DNA from: Scatophagus argus
Lineage: Eukaryota; Chordata; Actinopteri; Scatophagidae
DNA: 64,000 nt
Direction: 5' to 3'
NCBI RefSeq assembly: GCF_020382885.2
Contig: NC_058504.1
Coordinates: 16,193,019-16,257,018, forward strand
Shown here: positions 23,601 to 36,010 of the stretch, piece after piece
Layout: the number at the start of each line of letters is the position of its first letter
How positions within the stretch are numbered: position 1 is the stretch's first letter
Notes under the pieces: generated by a model
Told to the model about the DNA's origin: nothing
The model's input: the letters and a program-made list of their open reading frames with translations, nothing else
Database searches by the model: none
Program-made: the position numbers and the translations under genes

Positions 23601-26600
23601 CACATGATCTTCTTTTAAAAACTGAAGTTTAAAATTAACTCAAATCACAGCAAAACTAATGATGGGAATGTTAATTTTCCAGGATGAATACAATTTGCTG
23701 TTTTTTGATCAAGGTTTTAATGCTAAGTGGAAAGCAAATTAGGGATTGCCAAAGTCTGTAGACTTCATCCAGTAGAGCCCTTGAATTTCGATACAAACTT
23801 TTAAAGGCGATCCATCCAACAGTGTTCGTGAAGTTTCAGTGGCGAACCGATCACCATCTGGGTGACAGCAACGTCACCAAATTGAAAATCTTAGTTCATT
23901 TTTTAGTTCTTTAGCGTGAAATACACACTAAATAATGTAGACTTTTTTATGTCTGAAATTTTTTATTTTTTTTTCCACATTACCTCTATTTAGGACTTGT
24001 ATGCAGCTGGAGAAGAACAGTGGGGGACAGACGAGGCCAAATTCATCATGATCCTGGGAAACCGTAGCGTGACCCACCTCCGTATGGGTGAGAACAGCTC
24101 TCAGGGAAATTATCACTACAGTGATGCATTTAGGCATCCCCACTGTGATTTCAAGTCTCTTGAGAGACTTGAGGTCGGGAGAAGTTGTGATAAATTAGCA
24201 GTGAACAGCTTATTCTGCAGGTATTAGAAGTCTTAAACCCAGAGAAAATTTGACCAGATCATGTTGCAAAATGAAAAGTTAGGAGATTGAAGAGTTTGTA
24301 ACTTTAATGTGACTTAATTTTGATAGTGTGCTCACCAGTCATCAGCAGAACATTAGGATACCTAAATAAGTGTAAGATAAATAATATTATTTAATGTTTT
24401 CTTCTTTGGTCTTCAGTTTTTGATGCATACGAGAAGATTGCAGAGCTGTCCATAGAGGACAGCATAAAGAACGAGCTGTCTGGGGACTTTGAGAGGCTGA
24501 TGCTGGCTGTTGGTAAGAAACATGCTGAAAGTAGGCTAACACTTTTAGGACGACATGGGGAATGTCGAGTTGTCAAATTGTAACACAGGACTCTTTTGGT
24601 TTCTCTCACAGTCCAGTGCATAAGGAGTGTCCCCATGTTCTTTGCCAAGCGTCTTTACAAGTCAATGAAGGTAACTGTAAAGTCTGGTTCCAAACTGTGT
24701 AGAAAGATCAACACAGTTATTATGACACATTTTTCTTCTTACTTTTTGATATGAAATTTAGAATTGATTAGGGCTACTTAGAGTCGCCTTAGTATCCCGA
24801 CCCTGAACATCCTCTTCCTCATTTCCAGGGTCTGGGCACAGCCGACAACACCCTGATCAGAATCATGATTTCTCGCTCTGAAATAGACATGTTGGACATT
24901 CGAGAGTGTTTCCGTTTAAGATATGAGAAGTCACTTTATAACATGATTAAGGTTGGTGAAACACTAATGAGATTTTTAAGATTTACTTCATTCATTTATT
25001 TTCTTTACTTTATTTGTTAAATAGCATCAGAAGATTGTAAATCCTTAAGCTGATTGTGTGTATGCTTAAAGGATGACACATCAGGAGATTACAAGAGGAC
25101 TCTGCTCAACTTGTGTGGAGGAGATGATGAGTAAGTTTAACTACCATAAACAACCATAAGGGGGTGATAGAGCACCACTTTTCGGAAGTAAGTTTATTAA
25201 CTTAATGAGAGACACATGTTGTCATTGCAGTAGTGACAACTGTTTGTTGAAGCTGATATCCAAAGATTAACTGAAACTTTATTTAATAATTGATCCATGT
25301 TCCAAGAAATGTACCTACTCTGTACCGCTAGCGTTTTCAGCTTTGCTGTGCTGTCATATGTCACACTGATCATTACAGCTTAGCTGGAGAGTTCTTCCCT
25401 GAAGCTGCTCAGATAGCCTACAAGATGTGGGAAATAAGTGCCATGACCAAAGTCCAGGTTTGGGCCCCATCTGCTTCCATGTTAGATGTGTCTGCATGTT
25501 TAGCTCGGCAGTGGCATGCATCTTAATTGCCTGCTGTCCCTGCAATGACCTGATTTTTGCAGTGCCACAAAATTGAACTGATAACGTTGCCATGACTGCA
25601 CAGTGACAGCTTTGTGTGACTATGGATACTGTCAGAATGCTGCTCACTCAAATACAAGTAGTTTTTGTTGTAATGCGCTCTCCACTGAATGTCATAAAGA
25701 TCTCAGCATTTTGGTCAACAATAGCTTGTGTCACTAACACTCAGTAAAACAGAGTTGTTTTTCAGCCTGCCCACCTTTTCATTGTTGGTGGTGTCATGGC
25801 CTCTAACCTCAAGAGGGCCCACACCCTCTCAAATGTCACAAGAACACAAATCTTAGTATGCTGCTTGATATCAGTGGAGCAGCCAAAGCTCCTCTCTTTT
25901 GCATATATTGTAGATATCTGCATGTTTAGAGTTTTAAGCTTAAACATCTGGTGTATTATACGATATCACATTCAAGCAGCATATGAAGCTGCTTAAGCAC
26001 ACATGATGTGTGCGTGTCTGTGTGTGATTATTGAATCTCAAGTCTTCTAAAAACATCTTTGTTCTTCTTTAGCTGAGACCGACAGTCCGCCCTGCATCCG
26101 CTTTTGACCCTGCTGCTGATGCACAAGCACTGAGGAAAGCTATGAAAGGATTCGGTATGCAACCCTGAAAGATAAACCACATTTACAATAATACAATCTT
26201 AAAAAACAGATACTACAAACATTACTGCCTGTTAACACCAACAGGAACAGATGAAGATGCGATCATTGATATTGTTGCACGGAGAAGCAATCCTCAGAGA
26301 CAAGAGATCAGGCAGACCTTCAAATCCCTCCTGGGAAGGGTGAGAGAATTACATTGATGCAAGTATACATCAGCCACCGGTTAATGTTGAACTCAGCATT
26401 GGTTACTGGTTATTTGCTTCAGACTGTTAGGAAGAATATTACAAACAAGTTTATTACAACTCGGTGTGTTTTAATCTGTCCTCAGGACCTGATGAAGGAC
26501 CTGAAGTCTGAACTGTCAAAGAACCTAGAAAGGCTGATCATTGGGCTCATGCTGACACCTGCAGAGTTTGATGCCAAAATGATGAGGAAGGCAATGGAGG

Positions 26601-29600
26601 TAGAGTTGCTCTAATTCACCAGAAGATTCTTTTTTCAGTAACTATGGGATGCCTACAAGTTTCATTGTTGACATTGTTGACATGGATTGAGCTCATGCTA
26701 TTCATAAATAAACTGTTATTTTCCAAGTCTGTGATGCTTGATGTTAGGCCCAGAGTGGTGGCACAGTTGGTGCCAGGGCAGTTACTCTGACAGTAGAAGT
26801 CTGGTGTAGAAACCTGACTCATCCTTTAGTCTTGAATGGACGTGAGCATTTAATAGCTACAAGACAGGCCTGTCATTAAAATACAAATGGAGATTATAAA
26901 AATAGAAACAAAAAAGATAAACTTTTTTTTTATTCATTTATTTCATTTTCAGAACATGAGAAGACTGTTCACACATATTCTTTTCCAGACTGTGTGGTTT
27001 TTATTTTGTTCCTCTGCTTTTTTTTTGTGCTTAATCTCTTCATCTTAACAGGGCGCTGGTACAGATGAACATGCTCTGATCGAGATACTGGTCACCAGGA
27101 ACAATGAGGAAATTCATGCTATGAACGCTGCTTATCAGGCTGGTGAGTTTCATATCTACAAAGTCTTTAAAATCACTTGTGAGTTTTGGAAACCTTTTGC
27201 ATTCGATATATCATGTACCAACACTTCACAGCCTACAAGAAGTCTCTAGAGGAAGCTATTCAGTCTGACACATCAGGCCACTTCTGCCGCATCCTTGTTT
27301 CTCTCGTGCAGGTAATGTTCATCATCATGAGAACTCAGAGTGTGTTTATTTTCCACACCCACTCACTGATTGCAGTCTGTGTAGCAGACTGTAGCAGAGA
27401 GCAAAATAGGTCCACGGAATCACATGAGCAAAGCTCTTTCAAAATGTCATAGATTACTTATGTTCTAACAACTAATATTTCATCACTGATAATTTACCCT
27501 TCACTGTGTTTGCTCTGTTCAGGGTGCAAGAGAGGAGGGCCCTGCAGATCTGGAAAGAGCTAATGCAGATGCTCAGGTTATTTAGTGCATGACTTTGTGT
27601 ATCCTGTTACCGGCAAGTGTTAAAGTGAATTCAAAGAAAGAAATGGAAGAATGGATTTAAATGTTTGTTCCTCCTGAACTTATCAGGAACTTGCAGATGC
27701 ATGCAATGCAGAGTCTGACGACATGGAGATGAAGTTCATGAGTATTCTGTGCACCAGGAGCTTTCCCCATCTGAGGAAAGGTAAAGATCAAGACAGATAG
27801 ATCACACGTTAATCACAAATTTCAATGCATTTGATCACAATTGTAAATGAAAGTAATTATCAACATTTCAATAGCAAAATGAAATGGATCCAGCTTGTGA
27901 TAACTGATCATACTTCTTGCTCTTCACAGTATTCCAGGAGTTTGTCAAATGCACCAACAAGGACATTGAACAGATTATCAAGAAGGAGATGTCAGGAGAT
28001 GTGAAAAACGCCTTTTATGCAATAGGTAAGAGCTGTCTTTGACCTTAAGTATTATAAATTTTGCTTTTGAGTGTGTCACTGACAACATCTGTTCTCTCTC
28101 TTTCCTTTACAGTTCGAAGTGTAAAAAACCAGCCCTCTTATTTTGCAGACCGCTTGTACAAAGCCATGAAGGTATTCATTCACAGAGCTTTAAATATGTT
28201 TATGCCGTTGTGTAATTCCAGCTGCAGGCCCTGCAGTACACCACATGGGCCTTGAAAGCCACATAAAGCAAGTGATAAGGTCATGTTTGTTGGTGTATGT
28301 AATATATTTAGGTTTCGTGTGTTTTTCGGTGGAGGTTACTGTAACTGAATCAGAATAAACAGGGTATTTATTGATTCTCTGCAGGGCCTTGGTACAGATG
28401 ACAGAGCGCTCATCCGCATCATGGTGTCCCGTTCTGAGATCGACCTTTTCAACATTCGTAAAGAGTTCAAAGAAACACATGATGTCTCCCTTCATGAATT
28501 CATCCAGGTAGAAACAATGATTGTAAGTCGCAGTTTTTGTCTACTAACACTCCTGTTTGGTGTTGTGTTGCGTTCTCATCTCATCTGTGTGCCTTCAATT
28601 TTTGTCTCGTGGCCTTTGTCCTGATCTGTGTGAGTGTGTGTTGCATATCCTTTTTCTGTGATGGGGTGGTGGGGTACGGTAATCTATAGCTTCCTGTGGT
28701 GGACTACGGTTCTGTGGCTACTGCATAGCTGTTAAGGAATTTCCCTTGTATGCATAACTTCCTCTCTATATCTGCTGTGTGATTGGGTTACAGAGGCAGG
28801 AAGTCTCCCAGAAGCAAAATCACCCTGACACCAATACAGACAAGCAAGTTGGGTGCCCTGTATTGGCTTTTCCAGAAATATTATCCAGTTATGCAACAGG
28901 AAGGATTGCGATATGTTTTTTATTCTGAAGTGTATATTTAATGAAGAAAATTTACATATTTTTAGGTTGTCATTCAGTTACAAAAGAGATTTTGATTCAA
29001 ACAAGTTTGTGTATTTAGTTGATAAGTTAGCAGTTTCAACCAAGTTATAGAAAAGTTCATGTCACTGACATCCCAGAGCAAACAGGTACATCCAAAGCTT
29101 GTTAGTAATACAAGTTATTATTTAAAATTTGGGATATATTATTATTATTGTTTGTTTTCTGTTGAATCTCCATACAGATCCTTTGTATGTACATTAAATC
29201 CACTTAACAGCACCTCTAAAGCTATCAGCTCCAACTTTAGAGGTGCTGTTAAGTGGATTGTGTTACCCCAGTTTTTCAGGTCTTTGTTTTAAGGTAAGCT
29301 AAGCAGCTGCTCAGTGCAGTTTCATATTTACTTTGTTGATGTGAGACTTGTGTCTGTCTTTTCATCTAACACTTGCCAAGAAAGCAAATGAGTATAATTC
29401 CCAAAATGAGGAAGTAGTCCTTTAAAATGATACAGTCCGACATTATTGCTGTGATTACCATGAAGATAGAAATCTGCATGTCAGCTGATGTAAAGGGTAA
29501 TTCCACTTTCAAATATCTTGTTGACTGAGGTTGATTTTGTGACTTTTGTCCCCATCCAACATTAGAGAAAGATGAATAGAGTTTTGTTCGAGGGAGAAGA

Positions 29601-29789
29601 GTGAGATGTAAATCCTGCTTTCCAGTTTTGGCTGTGCAGTGACCTAATGTTAGCAGAAGTAAACGTGATGAAAACAGTATTTTCCATTAATTATACCTCC
29701 TTCTCTGTGTGTTTTTCATTGTTGTTTAGGGTGACACATCAGGAGACTACCGTAAAACCCTGCTGGTGCTCTGTGGAGGGGAAGATTAA
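20666..29789 (+). CDS. anxa6: Annexin A6
   Basis: Calcium-dependent phospholipid-binding protein with two four-repeat cores; works in membrane organisation, endocytosis and repair. Exons: 20614-20668 (ATG at its end), 22444-22528, 22665-22759, 22881-22994, 23093-23183, 23274-23353, 23483-23539, 23994-24087, 24417-24512, 24612-24670, 24829-24951, 25072-25130, 25379-25457, 26073-26154, 26245-26339, 26486-26599, 27052-27142, 27232-27311, 27523-27576, 27687-27780, 27930-28025, 28113-28171, 28385-28507, 29730-29789; CDS 1983 nt, 660 aa (human 673). Annexin repeats start near residues 13, 86, 169, 244, 356, 430, 510 and 587. Type-2 calcium loops show KGIGSD, KGIGTD, WGTDEA, KGLGTA, KGFGTD, EGAGTD and KGLGTD. 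Repeat 7 lacks the GxGT loop, as in the family. It ends LLVLCGGED. The N-terminus before VFRGTI is only Met, shorter than in mammals. Confidence 0.96.
21990..22360 (+). repeat. Interspersed teleost repeat in anxa6 intron
   Basis: Contains 'gtgaggctatacctagccac', 'gctaattagtactacacaca', 'aaaccaaaacattggacaaa', 'atggcaatccatccagtcgt' and 'tttcatgacaattttttaaa'. These are landmarks of a common non-autonomous fish repeat. It is the fullest of the three copies in this window. Confidence 0.6.
23735..23890 (+). repeat. Second decayed copy of the same repeat in anxa6 intron
   Basis: 'agacttcatccagtagagcc' and 'ggcgatccatccaacagtgt' parallel the copy at 21.99-22.36 kb. It lies in the intron between 23539 and 23994. 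Confidence 0.45.
29160..29430 (+). repeat. MITE-like repeat in last anxa6 intron
   Basis: 'aggtaagctaagcagctgct', 'cttttcatctaacacttgcc' and 'aagaaagcaaatgagtataa', then 'cccaaaatgaggaagtagtc' and 'ctttaaaatg', follow the right end of a very common teleost non-autonomous repeat. Its left part contains the palindrome listed separately. Confidence 0.6.
29197..29259. repeat. Perfect inverted repeat, 25-bp arms
   Basis: Arm 29197-29221 is the exact reverse complement of arm 29235-29259, with a 13-nt loop. The transcript would fold into an uninterrupted hairpin. The right arm continues into the MITE sequence, so the left arm looks like an inverted duplicate of it. Confidence 0.97.
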
Positions 29790-30142
29790 ACTTAAACTCA
29801 CATCTCTGCGGCTCCCATCACAGACATTGAAGAAAAATCACGAGACAAGACACACAGTGAAACTGTGGTAGTTTAAGTCAGTATCTGTTGTCACTTCTGC
29901 CTCTCCTCAGCCAAACCAAGTGACCTTTGACCTCCCGCAAGTCCAAGCCAGTTTTCTTGCTCTCATGTCTGATCGTTCCTGTCCTTCAAAATGTTCTTTT
30001 TTATTTACAGTCATAGGTAACAGAAAGATGTTCAAATTAATGTGGAATAATGCTTCACATGTACTGCGTTTTGGAATTAACAAGTGGAATAGTGCCTTCA
30101 GTGCCATCCGATGATTACTGTGACTTTAAGTTGTCATACCTG

Positions 30143-30148
30143 AATAAA
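30143..30148 (+). terminator. anxa6: Poly(A) signal of anxa6
   Basis: AATAAA about 355 nt after the anxa6 stop, followed by a T-rich stretch. It fits a short 3' UTR. Confidence 0.75.
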
Positions 30149-30179
30149 ATTATTAAAAACACAAACAGTTGTCTTTTTA

Positions 30180-32630
30180 TCTTTGTCCTTGCACTGTTGT
30201 AAAAACATTTCAATGTAAAAATTATGTTTATGTTACATTTAAATCATACTAGTTAACATTTTCTACATTTTTTTTTTTTTTTTGCACAGTATGTGTTCTG
30301 GGTGCAGTGTCCCTGTTTGTATTTGGCAGGGCAGTTCAGTGATTAACTCTGTTGACACTGGCAGTGAGACTGGGCCTGGTCGAATGGGAACTACGGCATT
30401 TAACATCAGGAAACTCCCACTCTAAATCAATGTCTCTAATGGTTAACTAACTCAAAAATACAAACTTGATTGTTTAAAAGCTGATATTAACAGAATAATA
30501 ATTTATTTGAACTAGTATTTTAATTATTGGTAGCAGCTAACATTGGGATTAAATCTAAACAAATCAGGACCTTGTAACCTTTTCAACCATTCTGCTTCTT
30601 TTTTAAATTCAAACTACAGAGGCTACTGCTTACTGCAGGAGCATAGCATAATCCTCTCAGCTACCTGACTACCTACCTCGAAAGAACACTTATTTATACC
30701 CCTACACATTTAATTGAAAAGAGAAAATATGTCATTGACACTTTTTTGTTGTATTAGCACTATGGAAAGCACTATTATCACTATGCACTCAGCACTCGAC
30801 ACTCAACACTCAATACTATATCTCAGTTGGACTTTTACACTTATTAGTGCAGAAAAAAAGTACAAAACAGCTGCATCTGTTCTAGTCAATGTCTCAGTTC
30901 ATTGCGTATGTGTGAGCGCAGCTGTTGTCAGGCCTTCGTTGAGTTAAAAGAGGAAAGAAGAAAAAAGACGTATATGTGGTGAGGAAATCCCCTGCAGTAT
31001 GCCAAAATCCAAGGCAGCAAATAGAGTCTACAGCAGTCAGCCGCTCTCTGGTTTTAATGGCACACCCAACCTGAAATTGCTGCATTTGATGATAATTATG
31101 AGAGATTAAAAGATTAGTTCAATAGAACACTGTTAATATGCAGTCAATGTCAAAATATACACTTTTCTTGAATTTCCCCTTTGATAACTGGGGGAAGTTT
31201 GTAAGGTGTTGTTGTTCATCCAACATCTTCTACAGCATAAATCAAATAGACTGTAGTTTTCATATTTCAAAGCTGTCACGTACTCAGAGAGAGTTTATGG
31301 GTGTTGCTTCAGCTTTTGACATTTTATCTACAGGCTCTACTATTTTGCAATCATGCAAACAAGCCACATAAAGTACTCGATGTACTATACTGCATACATG
31401 CAGTACAAGTTAGTGTATATTAGAGATCCTTTTTTCATAAAAGAGGTCCTTTTGAATGCTGCTCTTGCAGTGTCAGATTTTTGTGGCCACCTTTACTCAT
31501 TCAGTTTTGTTGACATGTGTTAATGTGTGCAGTGCTGTATGCGTGCTGCAAGACACGGTAAAGAAAAAAAAAAGATCAATTAAATGTATTCAGTGTTTTA
31601 CTCACATGTTTGTTGTTCAGTAAAGGCAGGGCGCATAGTTGGACATACACCAGGTTCTGTTCAGACTGAGCATACAGTATCAGGCCATTTTACTGGGTTA
31701 TGGGAATTCCCCATGTCTCACAGTGAAATTGCTTCCCCCCATTCACCAGTTTCCTTAAAAAGTGCTTCTCTGACACAGGCTGAATGTGTGGGTGAGTTGT
31801 TATTTATTTGTTTTAACATTTGAGGTATAGTGACAGAACATATTAGATTTATTATTATTTGTGGCATTGTCTTTTTTATTAAAGTCAGAATATGTGTTGA
31901 ATCATTTTATGTTGTTACTGAAATGAGTATTGTTTTCCTCTGCCCTAAGGGACAGAAAAAAAAAAACGTCACAATCTCTATATTTGTGTAGTATTTTCTG
32001 AGTTTGGTGGTAAATGTGTTTTAATCAGAAGGAAATATTCACAAAATGTACATTGCTGTTGAATGTTTAACAACCTGATCACTATGGCTTTGTTTTTAAA
32101 TATTATTTTGTCATTCATTATAACCTGTCAACAGATCTATTGGCATGTCACAAAATCCATGCTAAGATTGAAAATAGGTATGATTTTATAGACAAATTAA
32201 TATTTCATCATTATCATAATTATATATTATACACAAGCCTGGGAGACATGTACTTATCTGTCACTGGTTTCTTGGTCACAATTAAAGTCTATATTTCAGA
32301 TTTTTACTAAAAACTATGATATAAACTGGCTGTTTAGAGTTAACACTGGAACATATCTACCAGTTCACATCTCAGCCTTTTTAAATTGTTATAATTATTA
32401 TTATTATTATTATTTTGCATTTTCCCTGGAGTACATACATGCAGAGTACATACCTGCTGTGCTTGTGATATTGGGCTTTAATATGATTATTACCCCACTC
32501 TCTGTTTTGTGCTATGAGGAACACACACACTGCACACAGAATGTTCCTACTGGGCACACAGTTAAGAGAGGAGGAAGCCCAAGAATAACAAAACAATAAT
32601 ATTTATCACAAATTCATTGCATATGGTTAT
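30180..32630. other. Intergenic stretch, nothing recognised
   Basis: AT-rich DNA with a T run near 30270 and an (ATT)n run near 32395. No exon, RNA gene or clear repeat family was recognised on either strand. Confidence 0.5.
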
Positions 32631-32639
32631 ATGGGACAT

Positions 32640-35600
32640 AGCCTGAGCCCTATACTTTTTGAGTCTCATACTTATTTTCAGCGTCGCTCACAGGAGCCAA
32701 AAAGTGGTGCATGGGGACTTGCCAATCTTGACCACCCCACACAGAAATTAACCACCTCAAGGCTCTGCAGCTGAACACTGTACAGAACTCATACCTGAAT
32801 CACATCTATTCACAGCACTACACACTATATTGCACTACAAATGAAATAACTCTCTACTACAAAGGCACATGTGCTATAAGGGTGCACAATCACCTAAGGG
32901 TCTATCTTGCTCTCTCAGCTGCTTTTCCATCATGGTACTAGGCTCTGAGGTGATCTTTTAAAACCCAAAACATTTAACTTAAACCACACATGACATATTA
33001 TACCCATGTTTATATGATTAATAGTGAAATAACATGCACTGGGGTTGATGATGTGGTACTTGAGTTGATCAGACAGGATTGTTGGGATACATCTTAAAAA
33101 CAGTAAGTTGGGTGAGGCAGCAGGAGAGCCTTGTCGACAAGCGGGAGAGCGGACAAAAACACTCCTATATAGCAGCTACTATTACCTTAGCCATGCCTCT
33201 CACAGAAACCTCATAACCAGCAGCCCTAAATGGCAACAGCAACCCCACCACCCATAACGCAAAATACGACTAAATTAGCTGGGATTCCACCCAATAGCAT
33301 TCACCAATCTCCATTCATGGAAAACACATATGTCTGCTCATTCTGCACCTTTCAGGGCTGCTCTGTTCCTCGAAGACGAACCCTCCCAAAGGTGTAGTCA
33401 CTTGCTTTCAGCATCTCAGGTGCAATCACTCACTAGTCAAAACATTTCAAAGACCCGGGGACAAACAGGTATCCTGCTCTGCTGTCCTTGGCTAATCTCC
33501 TGCAAATTTGTTGTCCCCTCTCCATCTTTCTTTCCCTGGTTACCTGGTTGGGGACTGATGCATGGTATTTTGATGCACTCTTATCCTCTCCATCTCCTTT
33601 CTTGGGTGGCCTAGGTGGAGATGTCTGTGCTCTCCAACTCTGGTTCTCCTAGTTGCTGATCTAGCAAGAAAACAAAATACATCGGCAACCATTAGATGTA
33701 CTGGCTTATGAACCTCTCCCTCTTGTGACCTCCCAATGGAGTGTGAAGCTTGCCAATGGACCCAGCCTGTACTGCATTTGCTCTTGGATGCAGATCCACA
33801 GATTTTCACTTCTGTTTGCCTATGGCACAAGGGAAAGAAATCATTTGAGTCTGTTGTAATGCAATCACTTTAGTCCCTCCCCAAACAACAATATACAATA
33901 TAAAACTCTATGATTCTCTCTGTGCCTAAATCGTCTTTGCAACTTACGATAGACACCTATCTTCAGGTCTGGAGGTGGTAAGAGTCTTTTAAATGTTTAG
34001 TAGTCAACACACTTTTTCAAACAACTTTGACCCAAAATTTTTCCTAAAATCAGTGTAGCCTGGTTGAGATTCCTGGTTGGGGTCCTCCTTCTGTATTTTA
34101 CAAACCCCCTATAGCAGGAGGCTCGCTCATTAAAACTCTTCAGTCAGGTTCTTTGGCACTGATCACTGTCGCACTCCTTCTTCCTTGTCAGCTTCCACAC
34201 ACCCTACTGAGATTATGTGGTCCAAGTACTTTATCTTCTACATTTACCTAGCTTTAATTTCAAATATCCTGGTGTAAATTGGTTAGCACCTCTTCCAACT
34301 ACAACAAAAGCCCATGGAACATCTAGCCAAACACAAAAATATCATCCAAATACACTAAAGAATTTGTCCACTACAGATCTACCAGAAATAGATCCATCAA
34401 TCTCAGAAAGATACTGGGACTGACCAGAATTAAGCACTTTAAACTCAAAGAGGATCTCATGTGTAACAAAGTCACATAACAAAGTCATGTGCAACCACAA
34501 GTCAGTAAACACTAGTTAAGTCAAGAGTGAAAAACCAGTAAGTACTGCTCAAGTTGTCAAAGGTGTTAGCAATGGGGGGTGGGGGTGTACATCGCCTCGA
34601 GCCAACTGTATTTCAAATCTAATTTACAATAATCAACACAAAAGTACAGAACTACAGCTGCTGCCCAAGAACTGTGAGAGGGCTGAGCAACATCATCCAA
34701 GATAAACTGACACCATACCTCCTGTCTCAACTCATCAACCTTCCTCAACAACAGTACCATTTCTCATCACTGTGTGACTTCATTACCCACTCCCATCAGC
34801 TTGGCCCCTAGAGTCAGGAGTCTCCAACAGGTTTCTATGCAACTAGGTTTCAGAGGAAAATTTAATGGCCTTCTAGAGTTTTAGAGTTAGTACTCTACAA
34901 TCTGACCAACCTCAGGCTGGAAACCAGGTCAGACTAATAGTTGCCCCAGTGCTCGTACATTACGCATTGTTATGTGGAGCAGACCCTACATACCTTCCTG
35001 TCCCTGGGCAATGGGCTAGAACTTGGCCAACATTGTGGCCCTGGAGTAGTCCACACCCTTCAAAACTCCATTCACTTCATAGGATGGAAAGGCCCTGGAA
35101 GCCCTTAAAGAACTGAACCACTGTCACAAGAACCTCTCTTCATCCTGCAGAGCCCAGACAGCTGGCCAGAGTGGCCCAGCACAGAATCGCTAGAGGACAA
35201 AGCAGAGTTCCAGAAAGGCATCTTTTGTGAGGAAGCAAAATTGTGAGGACAAAATTTCACTGCTCAAGCACTCTATAGAACTTACTTAATCTCTTAAAAT
35301 AGACAAGTCCACTGACTTCACAAGAGTAGGCAGTCAGCTCTGACACTAAGAAGATATGGATGACCTCACTTTACTCCACATTGTTCCTAACCCAGTGACA
35401 AGCTTGGTCATCCAAAAGCATGATGATGACCTACACCATTTACAGAGGTCATTCTATAATTGTTGGTAGGGGGCAATTCACAGACACCAGCATGCATGTG
35501 CCAAATGTCAGTGCTGGAGAGGTCAGCCTACCAATCCCAGAATGGCTGATCTTTCCTCTACCTATCTCTGATTACACAAGGCAGCCCTCAACAGCATTGG

Positions 35601-35650
35601 TGTGGATTGTTTTGGACCTATGTTAGTGAAATTGGGCGGACATCATGAAA
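32640..35650 (-). mobile_element. Degenerate Ty3/gypsy-type LTR retrotransposon relic
   Basis: On the minus strand a frame at 34760-34566 shows the reverse-transcriptase signature QPSHSSWAAAVVL...FCVDYCKLD. About 290 nt further on (34352-34341) the YLDD catalytic box is preserved, followed by a decayed stretch resembling GYLKLKLGKC. Upstream, near 34950, STGATISL resembles a retropepsin DTGA site with the aspartate lost. Many stops and frameshifts interrupt all frames. LTRs, primer site and integrase were not identified, so the outer limits are approximate. Non-functional. Confidence 0.75.
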
Positions 35651-35734
35651 AAGCTTAGGGGATTAATTGTTTATCAACCAGGGTAATACACTTAGAGCTC
35701 CTCAGAAATATGGATGCATATGTCTTCATGATTA

Positions 35735-36010
35735 GAGCTACAACTATGAGTCAATGAACTGATTAGTCAATAGAAAAAAAATTAGTTGCCAGATATTTTG
35801 ATCATCAATTAGTTGTTTGTGCACCACGTGATAGCTTCGCTGATCCGTGACAACTGATATCCTTATTTCTCGTACTGCCATTAGTGGATTAAGTTTTTTA
35901 AGGTAGTCATTGTGATAGTTCATATGTTTAAGTGGAACTAGATTCAGTATGTGGTGTTGTGAAGTGTTAATAAAGCCTCCATACCAACAGAAATGTCCAT
36001 TGAATGTGGA
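35735..36010. repeat. MITE-like fragment (same family as 5.93 kb)
   Basis: 'agagctacaactatgagtca', 'actgattagtcaatagaaaa' and 'atcatcaattagttgtttgt' resemble the terminal part of the repeat at 5.93 kb. Beyond about 35830 the match fades. Confidence 0.4.

Noticed and set aside
26740-26830. Possible tRNA-derived SINE head in an anxa6 intron
   Set aside because: 'gagtggtggcacagttggtg' recalls a fish SINE promoter region, but the rest does not follow and no B-box-like sequence is clear.
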